From Sphingomonas spermidinifaciens (GTDB lineage Bacteria > Pseudomonadota > Alphaproteobacteria > Sphingomonadales > Sphingomonadaceae): a stretch of DNA of 64,000 nt. The notes under the pieces are model-generated. The model made no database searches and was not told where the DNA came from. It saw only the letters and a program-made list of their open reading frames with translations. Positions 1 to 7,938 of this stretch are shown here, piece after piece. Position 1 is the first letter of the stretch. Every line of letters begins with the position of its first letter. Both the position numbers and the translations under genes were made by a program. The stretch covers positions 620,001 through 684,000 of the forward strand of contig NZ_NWMW01000001.1 of the NCBI RefSeq assembly GCF_002351485.1. The letters run 5' to 3'.

Positions 1-106
1 CCGACCACAGATTGCAGCCGGCAAAGCGGCAGAACACCGCTGCGCGGCCCATCTGCGCACCTTCGCCCTGAAGCGTCTTGAAGATCTCCTTGACGGCGTA
101 GCTCAT
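1..106 (-). CDS. queE: 7-carboxy-7-deazaguanine synthase QueE (N-terminal 35 codons; runs off the window)
   Basis: The 35 visible residues match the start of QueE, the radical-SAM enzyme that turns 6-carboxytetrahydropterin into 7-carboxy-7-deazaguanine on the way to preQ0. Visible are the substrate-side motif TLQGEGAQMGRAAVFCRF and then AGCNLWS, whose Cys31 would be the first ligand of the 4Fe-4S cluster; the other cysteines lie outside the window. The ATG overlaps the stop of the DGQHR gene upstream as ATGA, so the two are translationally coupled. A preQ0 synthesis gene co-transcribed with a DpdA-like enzyme is the strongest context clue that this operon makes its own deazaguanine for DNA. 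Further genes such as queC and queD could follow to the left but cannot be seen. Confidence 0.85.
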   Translation of the reverse strand, partial: MSYAVKEIFKTLQGEGAQMGRAAVFCRFAGCNLWS

Positions 107-1191
107 GACGGGGCCGCCGTCGGTTCGAGCAGCGGAGCCGGGGCGAGCTTGGCCTTGCGCCGAAGGTCCGCCTTCACGAGCCCGACCAGATAATGCTTCA
201 AGAGCGCGACGTCGCGATTGACGTTCTGCAAGCTGTTCCACCGCCGCACTTCGCCCTCGAGGTGCCACTCTCCGCTGGTCCAGGCGGTCTTGTCCTTGAG
301 GGATGCAAGGCCATCGCGGAAGTCCTCCACACTGCGTGCGCCGGCGCGCTCGGCAAGCACTTCCATCACATCGCCCATTGCCTGAATGCCCGCGCCATGC
401 AGCAACCGCGACGAGTTCGGCTTCTGGCCGTGCCAGGCCTCGGGCCAGGTCTTCTTCACGGCCTCGAAGAAGTTCGACACGAGGCGAACGCAGCGTTCCA
501 CGCCTTTCGGACCGCGAATGAGTTCGCGCATCACGCCGTTGCTGAGCGATTCCATGATGATCTTCTGCATCACGGTATCGGCGATGATGCCCTCGGGGCA
601 TGTGTGCTGCTTGATATAACCCCTGAGCGCGGTGTTCTCGAAGTTGAGGAGCGCCGTCAGGTCGGATGCCGTCGAGCGGCGGCTGAGCCGCGGCGGGAGA
701 TCCCCGACCGTCGGCAGCAGCTCATAGATCAGCGATTTGGGCAGCGGCTTGGTGTTGTTGATGAGCACGAACTGGCGGCGCAGCTCGGCTTCATCTCGGC
801 AGATCAACGCCGAGACGAACACTTGGAAGTCGCGGTCCAGATCGGCCAAGGCCGAGAGCCGCTGCTGGCCGTCGACCACCAGCCCCGGAGCCCCCGCGCT
901 CATGTCGATCGACAGCCGCACGACGCCGGTTTCCAGCCCTTCCACCGAAACCCTTTCGGTGAAGGCGACCACGATCGGATTGGGAAGAACGGCGTCGGGC
1001 TTTTCGAGATAGTCGCGAATCTCGCGGATATGGGCCGCGACCTGCGGGCGCTGAAATCCGTTGAGCTCGCCCTGCGCGTCCCGCCCGATGCGATCGATGG
1101 TCGCAAAGCGCAGCACATCCGCGGCTTTCGCCGCGAAGCTGAGCACTTTGTGCTCACTGCTCTGCTGCGCACAGACGGCGAGGTAGGTCAT
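103..1191 (-). CDS. DGQHR-domain protein, second DpdB-like paralogue of the dpd operon
   Basis: A 362-aa protein with the DGQHR-family signature as VVDGQQRLSAL at residues 105-115, preceded by the conserved GFQRPQV segment. The family has a ParB/DndB-like fold. In the Salmonella dpd cluster its member DpdB is needed with DpdA to put preQ0 into DNA. This copy is clearly paralogous to the gene at 2482-3603 (shared GFQR, VDGQQR, LPPRL/LLPRDL and LLHGAGIQAMG/LMHSAGIRAMG segments). I chose the ATG at 1191 because it aligns with the paralogue's N-terminus; a GTG at 1209 is also in frame. Either start lies inside the 3' end of dpdA, and the stop overlaps queE as ATGA. Why the operon keeps two copies is unknown; they could form a heteromer. 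Confidence 0.75.
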   Translation of the reverse strand: MTYLAVCAQQSSEHKVLSFAAKAADVLRFATIDRIGRDAQGELNGFQRPQVAAHIREIRDYLEKPDAVLPNPIVVAFTERVSVEGLETGVVRLSIDMSAGAPGLVVDGQQRLSALADLDRDFQVFVSALICRDEAELRRQFVLINNTKPLPKSLIYELLPTVGDLPPRLSRRSTASDLTALLNFENTALRGYIKQHTCPEGIIADTVMQKIIMESLSNGVMRELIRGPKGVERCVRLVSNFFEAVKKTWPEAWHGQKPNSSRLLHGAGIQAMGDVMEVLAERAGARSVEDFRDGLASLKDKTAWTSGEWHLEGEVRRWNSLQNVNRDVALLKHYLVGLVKADLRRKAKLAPAPLLEPTAAPS

Positions 1192-2485
1192 CACTTGGTT
1201 CAACAGCACGCTTCAAATCCAGTCGTTCGATATGGTCTTGGTAGACCGCGAGGTTGTGGATCCCGCGGCGTTTGTTGCGATTGCTGCCGCGAAAGATGAT
1301 GACATCGATCGCGGCGTCCCGGCAGATCTTGCAGGAACATTGCTTCCAGGGCCGCTCCGTCAGGGTCGCGCGGTAGCGCTGCGCGAGCCGCGCCAGTGTC
1401 GGACTGTCCTTGCAGTCCTCGTGCGGCTTCTCCTCGAACAGCGGCGCACTGTAGACGAGAACGTGGTGCAAGGTCTCCTCGAGCTCGGCCTCGCCCCGAT
1501 CGAAGGCGCGCAGCGCACCGAGCGCCAGCGCTTCGAGCCTGACCAGGTCCTCGGCGCGGAACATGCCCTTCTTGACGGCTCGTTGCAGCTTGGGATTCTC
1601 GATCGCCTGCGGCACCCGGATCGAGGTGAAATAGCGCAGCGCCAGCCCATCACCGGGCAGGTAATAGTTCTGCTTCGCGTCCTTGAACGCACGGATGAGC
1701 GGCGAGGTCGTGTCGAAGCTCGAGATGTCGTAGCCGTGGAAGCTGTCGATATCGTCGGCCTTGGCGAAACCCAGGATGTGGAGGCGAGTCGAGGCGGGCA
1801 CCGCGTGACGGATCGCTTCCAGGCAGAGCTTGATCTCGGGCGATTTGAGCGGAACCATGCCGCCGAGCGCGAGATAGTCATAGCCCATGGCGACGAGCCG
1901 GCGCGCCGCGTCCGCCATGCTGTCCGGCGACCAGCCCTGGACCACGCCGAGGGGGGTGAAATCCGCGTCCATCGCTCTGGCTTCGCGCAGGAAACCCTCG
2001 GCATTCTCCAGCGTGATATCGAAGCGCTGCCGGGCCTCGGCCGACCCGCCGCCCATGCCCACAAGGCCAGCATCGAAGTCGAAGATGATATGGTCGACCG
2101 AGGCGCCGTGGGTGAAACCGCATTCGTCGTAGAATTCGGCCATTTCCGCAGGCGTGTAGGGCGGCCGCTCGTCCTGGACATAGGTGAAAGCGCCGCAGTC
2201 GCCGAATATCTCGAGATGGGCGAATTCCGGCTTGTCGAGGCGCAGGAACTTGCGTGCGCCGACCAGCCGAAACCGGCGCGCCTGGCTCGCGGTATACTTG
2301 CCCTTCACCCGGTGGTCGCCGACAATGCCGCGCGAGACCAGCACCCCGTCATAAGGGGCATAGCCCAATATCTCGTGCGGATAGGCATCGTCCCAATAGG
2401 GCTGGCGCTCCGCCGGACTGCGATCGGCGATGAAGTCGAACGCGGGGTCCACATAATCGAGGCTGTCGGCGAAGATAAATTTCAT
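1154..2485 (-). CDS. dpdA: DpdA: tRNA-guanine-transglycosylase-like enzyme inserting 7-deazaguanine into DNA
   Basis: This 443-aa protein has the landmarks of the TGT fold. GDCGAF at 95-100 corresponds to the DSGGF motif (general acid/base Asp96). GVVQG is at 180-184, LALGGMVP at 205-212 matches the GYAIGGLAVGE region, and ISSFDTTSP at 254-262 supplies the likely nucleophile Asp258. The zinc site is C383, C385, C388 and H410. Overall divergence from housekeeping Tgt, together with DGQHR partners and queE, marks it as DpdA, which exchanges guanine in DNA for preQ0. I take the ATG at 2485, which overlaps the upstream stop as ATGA; the frame stays open further upstream, but that stretch lies inside the partner gene. 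The modification product (dPreQ0 or dADG) cannot be read from sequence. Confidence 0.85.
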   Translation of the reverse strand: MKFIFADSLDYVDPAFDFIADRSPAERQPYWDDAYPHEILGYAPYDGVLVSRGIVGDHRVKGKYTASQARRFRLVGARKFLRLDKPEFAHLEIFGDCGAFTYVQDERPPYTPAEMAEFYDECGFTHGASVDHIIFDFDAGLVGMGGGSAEARQRFDITLENAEGFLREARAMDADFTPLGVVQGWSPDSMADAARRLVAMGYDYLALGGMVPLKSPEIKLCLEAIRHAVPASTRLHILGFAKADDIDSFHGYDISSFDTTSPLIRAFKDAKQNYYLPGDGLALRYFTSIRVPQAIENPKLQRAVKKGMFRAEDLVRLEALALGALRAFDRGEAELEETLHHVLVYSAPLFEEKPHEDCKDSPTLARLAQRYRATLTERPWKQCSCKICRDAAIDVIIFRGSNRNKRRGIHNLAVYQDHIERLDLKRAVEPSDDLPRRLCAAEQ

Positions 2486-3603
2486 GCTGCCGCCCGCGCG
2501 AGATCGCGCTCGATATGCATCAGATGATCGCTGAGTTTGGTGATATGCTGCGAGGTCGACTGGATCTCGTTCCAATCGAGCCCCAAGCCCTCCCACGTGC
2601 CGCCGGTCCAGCAGCAGCGCGGCGCCATCCGCGCGAGCATCGCGCGCACCGCCGCCGCCTTGTCCGGCGACGCGTCGGCGCGCAGCATGATCGTGTCCAT
2701 CAAGGCCCCCATCGCGCGGATGCCCGCCGAGTGCATGAGCCGGCTTTCCGACGGCGGCTTGCCCCATGCCTCCGGGAAGGTGTCGCGCACCGCGGACCAG
2801 TAGAGCACGAGCGCGTCGTACATCGCCGCCGTGTCGTTGCCGTCGCCATTGTGCTTGAACTGGCCGAGCGCGCCCGCCGGAGTCTTGAGGCTCGCCTTCA
2901 TCGTCTCGATGAGGGCATTGTCGGTGACGATCCCGGCCCGATCCTTGGCGTCCGACTCCCGCTTGATCAGCCCACAGAAGGGCGAGTTCGGATCGGTGTT
3001 GAGCGCTTCGCACAGCGCGCTCGGCAACTGCCGGGCGGCAAGATCACGCGGCAGGAGCACGCTGACTTCGGGCAGAAGCTCGTTGATCAGCCGTGTGGGC
3101 AGCGGCCGCGCCTTGTTGACCAGGATGAACTGCTCGCGCTGCGTCTCGAGCGCATCCGATACGAAGCCGACCACTGGCACGGCGATCGTCCGGTCCTTGG
3201 CGGCGCTGAGCGCGAGCGAGCGCTGCTGGCCGTCGACGATCCATGCCGCCCGGCGTCCCTCCGGGTAGATCGGGATCGAAAGCGTTCCGGCGTCGCCCAC
3301 TTCGCACAGATTGCCGGGCGAACGCCCGCGTGCCGACGCAAATTCGACTTCCGGCGAGAGGGCGAGGATGATCGCATTGGGGAACAGCACCGGGCCGCTG
3401 TCAAGAAAGGCGGTAATTTCCTTGACGTGGTCGCGGATCTCGCGCCGCTGGAAACCTTTCAATTCCTGCTCATCACGACGAATGCGGCTAATGTCTGCAA
3501 CGCGATTGATGTCGGCACCGTAGAGGAAAAAGGCGAATATGCTCGTGCCCGAGCCCTGCTCAGCGCGCACCGCACGCACCTTGAGATATTCGCGCCCGTT
3601 CAT
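2482..3603 (-). CDS. dpdB: DGQHR-domain protein DpdB, partner of DpdA
   Basis: A 373-aa DGQHR-family protein with GFQRREI at about 50-56 and the signature WIVDGQQRSLAL at 121-132. The family is related to DndB/ParB-like DNA-associated proteins. In the experimentally studied Salmonella dpd system, DpdA and DpdB together suffice for dPreQ0 formation. Its ATG overlaps the stop of the YaaA-like gene, and its TGA overlaps the dpdA ATG; both junctions are ATGA, so the three genes should be translated in a coupled way. It is a paralogue of the gene at 103-1191. The direct coupling to dpdA makes this copy the better candidate for the DpdB role, but this is inference and the division of labour is open. 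Confidence 0.7.
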   Translation of the reverse strand: MNGREYLKVRAVRAEQGSGTSIFAFFLYGADINRVADISRIRRDEQELKGFQRREIRDHVKEITAFLDSGPVLFPNAIILALSPEVEFASARGRSPGNLCEVGDAGTLSIPIYPEGRRAAWIVDGQQRSLALSAAKDRTIAVPVVGFVSDALETQREQFILVNKARPLPTRLINELLPEVSVLLPRDLAARQLPSALCEALNTDPNSPFCGLIKRESDAKDRAGIVTDNALIETMKASLKTPAGALGQFKHNGDGNDTAAMYDALVLYWSAVRDTFPEAWGKPPSESRLMHSAGIRAMGALMDTIMLRADASPDKAAAVRAMLARMAPRCCWTGGTWEGLGLDWNEIQSTSQHITKLSDHLMHIERDLARAAA

Positions 3604-4523
3604 GCGCGTTCACGCCGGACGATACGCGCCAGTTGCGCAAAGCGGCCCTGTTCGCATGCTATGCCGAGATCGTCCCGAAACCGGCGCAGCAGCCGTGAGG
3701 AGCTTCCCCCTTCTGCGTCCCAGTTCGCGCGGATCAGGTCGAGCAAGGCTGCATCGTCATGACGAGTCCGAGCAAACTGCGTCGGCAGCCGCCAGCCCTC
3801 TAACGCGTGCGACACAGCTTCGGCATGCGCGTGCGCGTCGCGCGCATCCACGTTATCCGCAATCACCTCGGCGAAGTGGCGCAGAGCCCGGCCGGCAAAG
3901 TCGCTACGCGTTCCGCGATTTGAGCTGTCCGGACCATCGAGCCTGTCATCATAGGGCATGAGAAAATCGCGCAAAGTCGCCGGAATTTGGTCGGCTGGTG
4001 CGCGTGTGAAGAGCCGCAATCGCGCCAGCACGGTTCGGGGCAGCGACAGAAGATCAGCAGCGATCATATCGATATAGGCTTCTGAGAGCGCAGCGCAGAT
4101 CAAACCGTCGTTCCGCGAGGCGACATCGTGCAGCGCGACGGCGAATGGCGAAGCTTGGTTCAGCTTTCGCCACCAAGCCGCGGAATCAAATTCGCCAATG
4201 ATCCGGGCAGAAATGCTGTCTGGCGCGCCGATCAGCACGGTGCAGGCATAAGGCGGTACCGATGCCTCCGCGTCGATAAGGCCGAGCCCCGCGGAGACAA
4301 CCATCAACCTTGCGTCGAGTAACCTAGCCGCGGCGATCGCTTCCCTGAAGCTGCGGCCCCCATAGATTTCGTCGCCGCGAAAACGCGCTCGCTCGCGGGC
4401 AAGCCGGCGCGCCCAATCGTCGGCGAGATTGGGAAGGTCCGCCTCCGGGAGAGCGGCCATATGGAGACTGTCGGAAACCGGCTTGCGCTTGCGATTCGTA
4501 CAGGCGGTGATGACAAGCGTCAC
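3600..4523 (-). CDS. YaaA/DUF6884-like protein, first gene of the dpd operon (DpdC candidate)
   Basis: A 307-aa protein whose N-terminal half resembles the YaaA/DUF6884 group. ITACTNRKRK at residues 5-14 matches the 'SCSxxK' start of that group, followed by IYGGRSF and then MVVSAGLGLID with a PPYA segment about ten residues later. The C-terminal half is not recognised. In the Salmonella dpd cluster, DpdC converts dPreQ0 in DNA to the amide (dADG). I recall DpdC as a YaaA/DUF328-like protein, so position and fold make this a DpdC candidate, but that is inference. The start is GTG; a G-rich stretch lies about nine bases upstream. It heads the operon, and its stop overlaps dpdB as ATGA. Base composition looks less GC-rich than the chromosomal genes. 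Confidence 0.6.
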   Translation of the reverse strand: MTLVITACTNRKRKPVSDSLHMAALPEADLPNLADDWARRLARERARFRGDEIYGGRSFREAIAAARLLDARLMVVSAGLGLIDAEASVPPYACTVLIGAPDSISARIIGEFDSAAWWRKLNQASPFAVALHDVASRNDGLICAALSEAYIDMIAADLLSLPRTVLARLRLFTRAPADQIPATLRDFLMPYDDRLDGPDSSNRGTRSDFAGRALRHFAEVIADNVDARDAHAHAEAVSHALEGWRLPTQFARTRHDDAALLDLIRANWDAEGGSSSRLLRRFRDDLGIACEQGRFAQLARIVRRERA

Positions 4524-4856
4524 AAAATGAGGCCCCCCAATGCCCTCGAGCGATTGAATTTTTGTATAGCGTTGGGTGCCGGTTTTAGCCAGAATTAATG
4601 TCGGCAGGCGCTCATCAAATCAGCGCATTAAATGCTCGATTCCGCGATGCTTTGCGGATTCAGGCGTCCCATTTTGTCGGCGCAGGGCAAAAATTTCGGG
4701 TGTCCGACGGCCCCGGAAGTTGTGAGAACCGCGCTTGAGAACGCGCGCCGATAACGGCCATCCGGCGCCGCCGAACGCGGAAGGCATAGCGCCTAAATCA
4801 TTGGATCGACAACCTGTGCTTGCCAAGCGGGACTCGGTCGCCGAAGATTCCTCTTG
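4524..4856. promoter_or_regulatory. Divergent intergenic region with candidate dpd-operon promoter
   Basis: These 333 bases separate the leftward dpd operon from the rightward nucleotidyltransferase-HEPN gene and contain no convincing gene. The part nearest the dpd operon is AT-rich. On the minus strand, TATACA (4563-4568) lies 17 bases from TGGCTA (4586-4591), a passable -10/-35 pair that would start transcription about 33 bases before the GTG. The promoter is a prediction from eye only, and the -35 match is poor. No clear operator was seen. Confidence 0.3.
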
Positions 4857-5777
4857 ATGAGAAAGGATGTCGATCACCTACCGGCGATTCAACAGGGCGA
4901 ACTGGAGCGTGTCCAGTGCGTGCTGATGGAGGAGTTCGCCGAGGCGATCGGCAGGGCGACCACCGAGAGCCGGAAGAACGGCAAGATCCTCAAGATCATC
5001 CTGTTCGGCTCCTACGCCCGGAACGATTGGGTCGACGAGCCGGAGAACGGTTACCAGTCCGATTTCGACCTGCTCGTCGTCGTCAACCACGACGACCTCA
5101 CCGACATTGCGCATTACTGGTACGTGGCCGAAGACCGTATCCTGCGCGACGCCGCGATCGCGCGCCCCGTCAACATCATCGTCCATTCGCTCGACGAGGT
5201 GAACCAGTCGCTCAAACGCGGCGAGTATTTCTGGGTCGATATCGCCCGCGACGGGATCATCCTGTACGAGCTGCCATGCCATCCGCTGGCGACGCCGATG
5301 CCGCTCACGTCGGCCGACGCCTATCAGATGGCAGCTGGCTATTTTGGAGAGTGGCTGCCGAGCATCGATCGCGCCTTATCCACGGCCAGTGACCAAGTCC
5401 AAAAAGGGGCGGACGACCTTGGATGGCGAAAGGATGCCGCCTTTACGCTGCACCAAGCAGTGGAGCGGGCCTACATCTGCTTCCTGCTGGTGCGAACGCT
5501 CTATTTCCCGCGCTCACACAACATCAAATTCCTGCGCTCGCTCGCCGAGGACAGCGAACCGCGTCTGATCGAAGCGTGGCCGCGCGAGCGCAGGATCGAC
5601 CGGCGACGCTTCCAGCTACTGAAGCGCGCCTATGTCGAGGCGCGCTACTCCACCGCCTATGAGATCACCGTCGAGGAACTGAACGCAATCCTCGGCTCCG
5701 TGCGCCAGCTCCGCGACATCATCGAGCAGGTATCGCGCGAGCGGCTCGATCACCTGCGGAGCGTCGCCGGCCTGTAG
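4857..5777 (+). CDS. Fused minimal nucleotidyltransferase (MNT) and HEPN-domain protein
   Basis: A 306-aa protein with two domains. The N-terminal part is a polymerase-beta-type nucleotidyltransferase, with GSYARND at 51-57 and SDFDLLV at 68-74 (catalytic Asp69 and Asp71). The C-terminal part is HEPN-like, with a FTLHQAVERAYICFLLV helix and, further on, AYVEARYSTAY. The usual HEPN RNase motif (R, four to six residues, H) is not obvious, because the Arg is followed by Tyr where His is expected. Separate MNT and HEPN genes often form toxin-antitoxin pairs in which MNT adenylylates HEPN; here both sit on one chain. I chose ATG at 4857 over an adjacent TTG. It sits between the dpd operon and traG and is transcribed with the conjugation genes. 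Its role is unknown. Confidence 0.75.
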   Translation: MRKDVDHLPAIQQGELERVQCVLMEEFAEAIGRATTESRKNGKILKIILFGSYARNDWVDEPENGYQSDFDLLVVVNHDDLTDIAHYWYVAEDRILRDAAIARPVNIIVHSLDEVNQSLKRGEYFWVDIARDGIILYELPCHPLATPMPLTSADAYQMAAGYFGEWLPSIDRALSTASDQVQKGADDLGWRKDAAFTLHQAVERAYICFLLVRTLYFPRSHNIKFLRSLAEDSEPRLIEAWPRERRIDRRRFQLLKRAYVEARYSTAYEITVEELNAILGSVRQLRDIIEQVSRERLDHLRSVAGL

Positions 5778-5916
5778 CCGCCACGGACGGTTTTCCAGCC
5801 GAACCTGACCGTTCCCGGCCCATCGGGGCCCATCAGCGCCATTCTCTTTTCGAGGGCTTGGGCGGACTTTGAGGCCGTCCGGATCGACCTGATGTCGACC
5901 GGCGGGAGCCCTCGAC

Positions 5917-7935
5917 GTGACGCCCACCAAATTGCTCATCGGACAGATCCTGGTCGTCTTCGCGATCGTCGTCGCGGGACTGTGGGCGGCGACGCAATGG
6001 GCCGCGGCGATGCTGGGCTACCAGCCGGAGCTCGGCCCCGCATGGTTCCGTGTCGCCGGCCTGCCGGTCTACCGGCCCTGGGCGCTGTTCGCCTGGTGGT
6101 ATCACTTCGACGCCTACGCGCCGCATGTGTTCGACCGCGCCGGCGCGCTGGCGGGAGCAAGCGGCTTCATCGGCTGCGGCGCCGCGATCTTCGGTTCGCT
6201 GTGGCGGGCACGGCAGGCGCGGCACGTGACCACCTATGGCTCCGCCCGCTGGGCGACGCAGAAGGAGATCGAGCGCGCCGGGCTGCTGCGCGATGCCGGC
6301 GTGATGCTCGGGCGCCTCGGCGCCCGCTATCTTCGCCATGACGGGCCCGAGCATGTCATGGCGTTCGCGCCGACCCGTTCGGGAAAGGGCGTCGGCCTAG
6401 TCGTACCGACGCTGCTGAGCTGGACCGGCTCGGCGGTCATCCACGACATCAAGGGCGAGAATTGGCAGCTCACCGCCGGCTGGCGCGCGCGGTTCAGCCA
6501 CGCGCTGCTGTTCAATCCGACCGACGCGCGGTCCGCCCGCTACAATCCCCTTCTCGAAGTCCGACGCGGCCCGAACGAGGTCCGCGACGTTCAGAACATC
6601 GCCGACATCCTCGTCGATCCGGAAGGCGCGCTCGAGCGGCGCAACCATTGGGAGAAGACCAGCCATTCGCTGCTCGTCGGCGCGATCCTCCACATCCTCT
6701 ATGCCGAGGAGGAGAAGACGCTCGCCCGCGTCGCCACCTTCCTCTCCGATCCGCAGCGCCCCTTCGTCGCCACACTCCGGCGGATGATGACGACCAACCA
6801 TCTCGGCACCGAAGATGCGCCGCGGGTCCACCCGGTGGTCGCCTCGGCCGCGCGCGAGCTTCTCAACAAGAGCGAGAACGAGCGCTCGGGCGTGCTCTCG
6901 ACCGCCATGTCGTTCCTCGGCCTCTATCGCGATCCTACTGTTGCCGAGGTCACTTCGCGCTGCGACTGGCGGATCGCCGACCTGATCGAAGCCGAGCGCC
7001 CGCTGTCGCTCTATCTCGTCATTCCGCCCTCAGACATCAGCCGCACCAAGCCGCTCGTGCGTCTGGTGCTCAACCAGATCGGCCGACGCCTGACCGAGCG
7101 TCTCGATCAGTCCGGGTCCGAGCGACGCCACAAGCTGCTGATGATGCTGGACGAGTTTCCCGCGCTCGGGCGGCTCGACTTCTTCGAGACCAGCCTCGCG
7201 TTCATGGCCGGCTACGGCATCCGCGCCTTCCTCATCGCTCAGAGCCTCAACCAGATCGAGAAGGCCTATGGCGAGCACAATTCGATCCTCGATAACTGCC
7301 ATGTCCGCGTCGCCTTCGCGACCAACGACGAACGTACCGCCAAGCGCATTTCCGACGCGCTCGGCACCGCGACCGAGCAGCGCGCGATGCGCAACTATGC
7401 CGGCCACCGCCTCGCGCCCTGGCTCGCCCACGTCATGGTCAGCCGCCAGGAGACCGCTCGGCAACTGCTGACGCCCGGCGAGGTGATGCAGCTATCGCCC
7501 GACGAGGAACTGGTGCTCGTCTCCGGCATGGCGCCGATTCGCGCCCGCAAGCTGCGCTATTTCGCCGATCGCAACTTCACCGGTCGCGTCGCCGCGCCGC
7601 CGGCGCTGTCCGATGGTCGCTATGCCGACCGACCCAGCGCCCGGAGGGATGACTGGAGCGGGATCGTCCGCGGCCCGGATGTGCGGCTCGGCCAATCGGA
7701 CGCGCCCGAGGAGCTCACCGAGGACGGCGGCCTCGAGCAGCAGCGCCATCCCGGCCTACCCGAACAGTCCGCGCCGCAGCCCGAAACCGCGCCCGATCCG
7801 GCGCTGGCGCTCGCCGACGACGAGGACATCGCCGCCGACCAGCGCGCCATGGACCAGGCGCGCGGTCTCACCGCCGTCGCCCGCGGCTATGCCCTCAACG
7901 AGGGCAGCGACCGCGATCTCGTGCCGGGGCTGTAA
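5917..7935 (+). CDS. traG: Conjugal transfer coupling protein TraG (VirD4 family)
   Basis: This 672-aa type IV coupling protein is the inner-membrane ATPase that hands the relaxase-DNA complex to the secretion channel. Two hydrophobic segments near residues 5-33 and 77-95 anchor it. The Walker A motif is PTRSGKGVG at 152-160 and the Walker B is LLMMLDEFPALGRLDF. The C-terminal 100 residues are acidic, proline- and alanine-rich and probably disordered. The start is GTG with GGGAG upstream. It opens a colinear transfer operon (ribbon-helix-helix gene, then trbB to trbI). No relaxase gene precedes it, which is unusual for a complete element; that gene may lie left of the window. Confidence 0.93.
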   Translation: MTPTKLLIGQILVVFAIVVAGLWAATQWAAAMLGYQPELGPAWFRVAGLPVYRPWALFAWWYHFDAYAPHVFDRAGALAGASGFIGCGAAIFGSLWRARQARHVTTYGSARWATQKEIERAGLLRDAGVMLGRLGARYLRHDGPEHVMAFAPTRSGKGVGLVVPTLLSWTGSAVIHDIKGENWQLTAGWRARFSHALLFNPTDARSARYNPLLEVRRGPNEVRDVQNIADILVDPEGALERRNHWEKTSHSLLVGAILHILYAEEEKTLARVATFLSDPQRPFVATLRRMMTTNHLGTEDAPRVHPVVASAARELLNKSENERSGVLSTAMSFLGLYRDPTVAEVTSRCDWRIADLIEAERPLSLYLVIPPSDISRTKPLVRLVLNQIGRRLTERLDQSGSERRHKLLMMLDEFPALGRLDFFETSLAFMAGYGIRAFLIAQSLNQIEKAYGEHNSILDNCHVRVAFATNDERTAKRISDALGTATEQRAMRNYAGHRLAPWLAHVMVSRQETARQLLTPGEVMQLSPDEELVLVSGMAPIRARKLRYFADRNFTGRVAAPPALSDGRYADRPSARRDDWSGIVRGPDVRLGQSDAPEELTEDGGLEQQRHPGLPEQSAPQPETAPDPALALADDEDIAADQRAMDQARGLTAVARGYALNEGSDRDLVPGL

Positions 7936-7938
7936 GCC

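Noticed and set aside
193..1299. Long plus-strand open frame opposite the second DGQHR gene
   Set aside because: It mirrors a real gene in GC-rich DNA, has His/Arg-rich unfamiliar composition and no ribosome site; the minus-strand frame carries the family motifs.
1154..2485. Housekeeping tRNA-guanine transglycosylase (tgt)
   Set aside because: The TGT motifs are strongly altered (GDCGAF for DSGGF, GVVQGWS, FDTTSP for FDCVxPTR), and it lies with DGQHR genes on a mobile element, so the DNA enzyme DpdA fits better.
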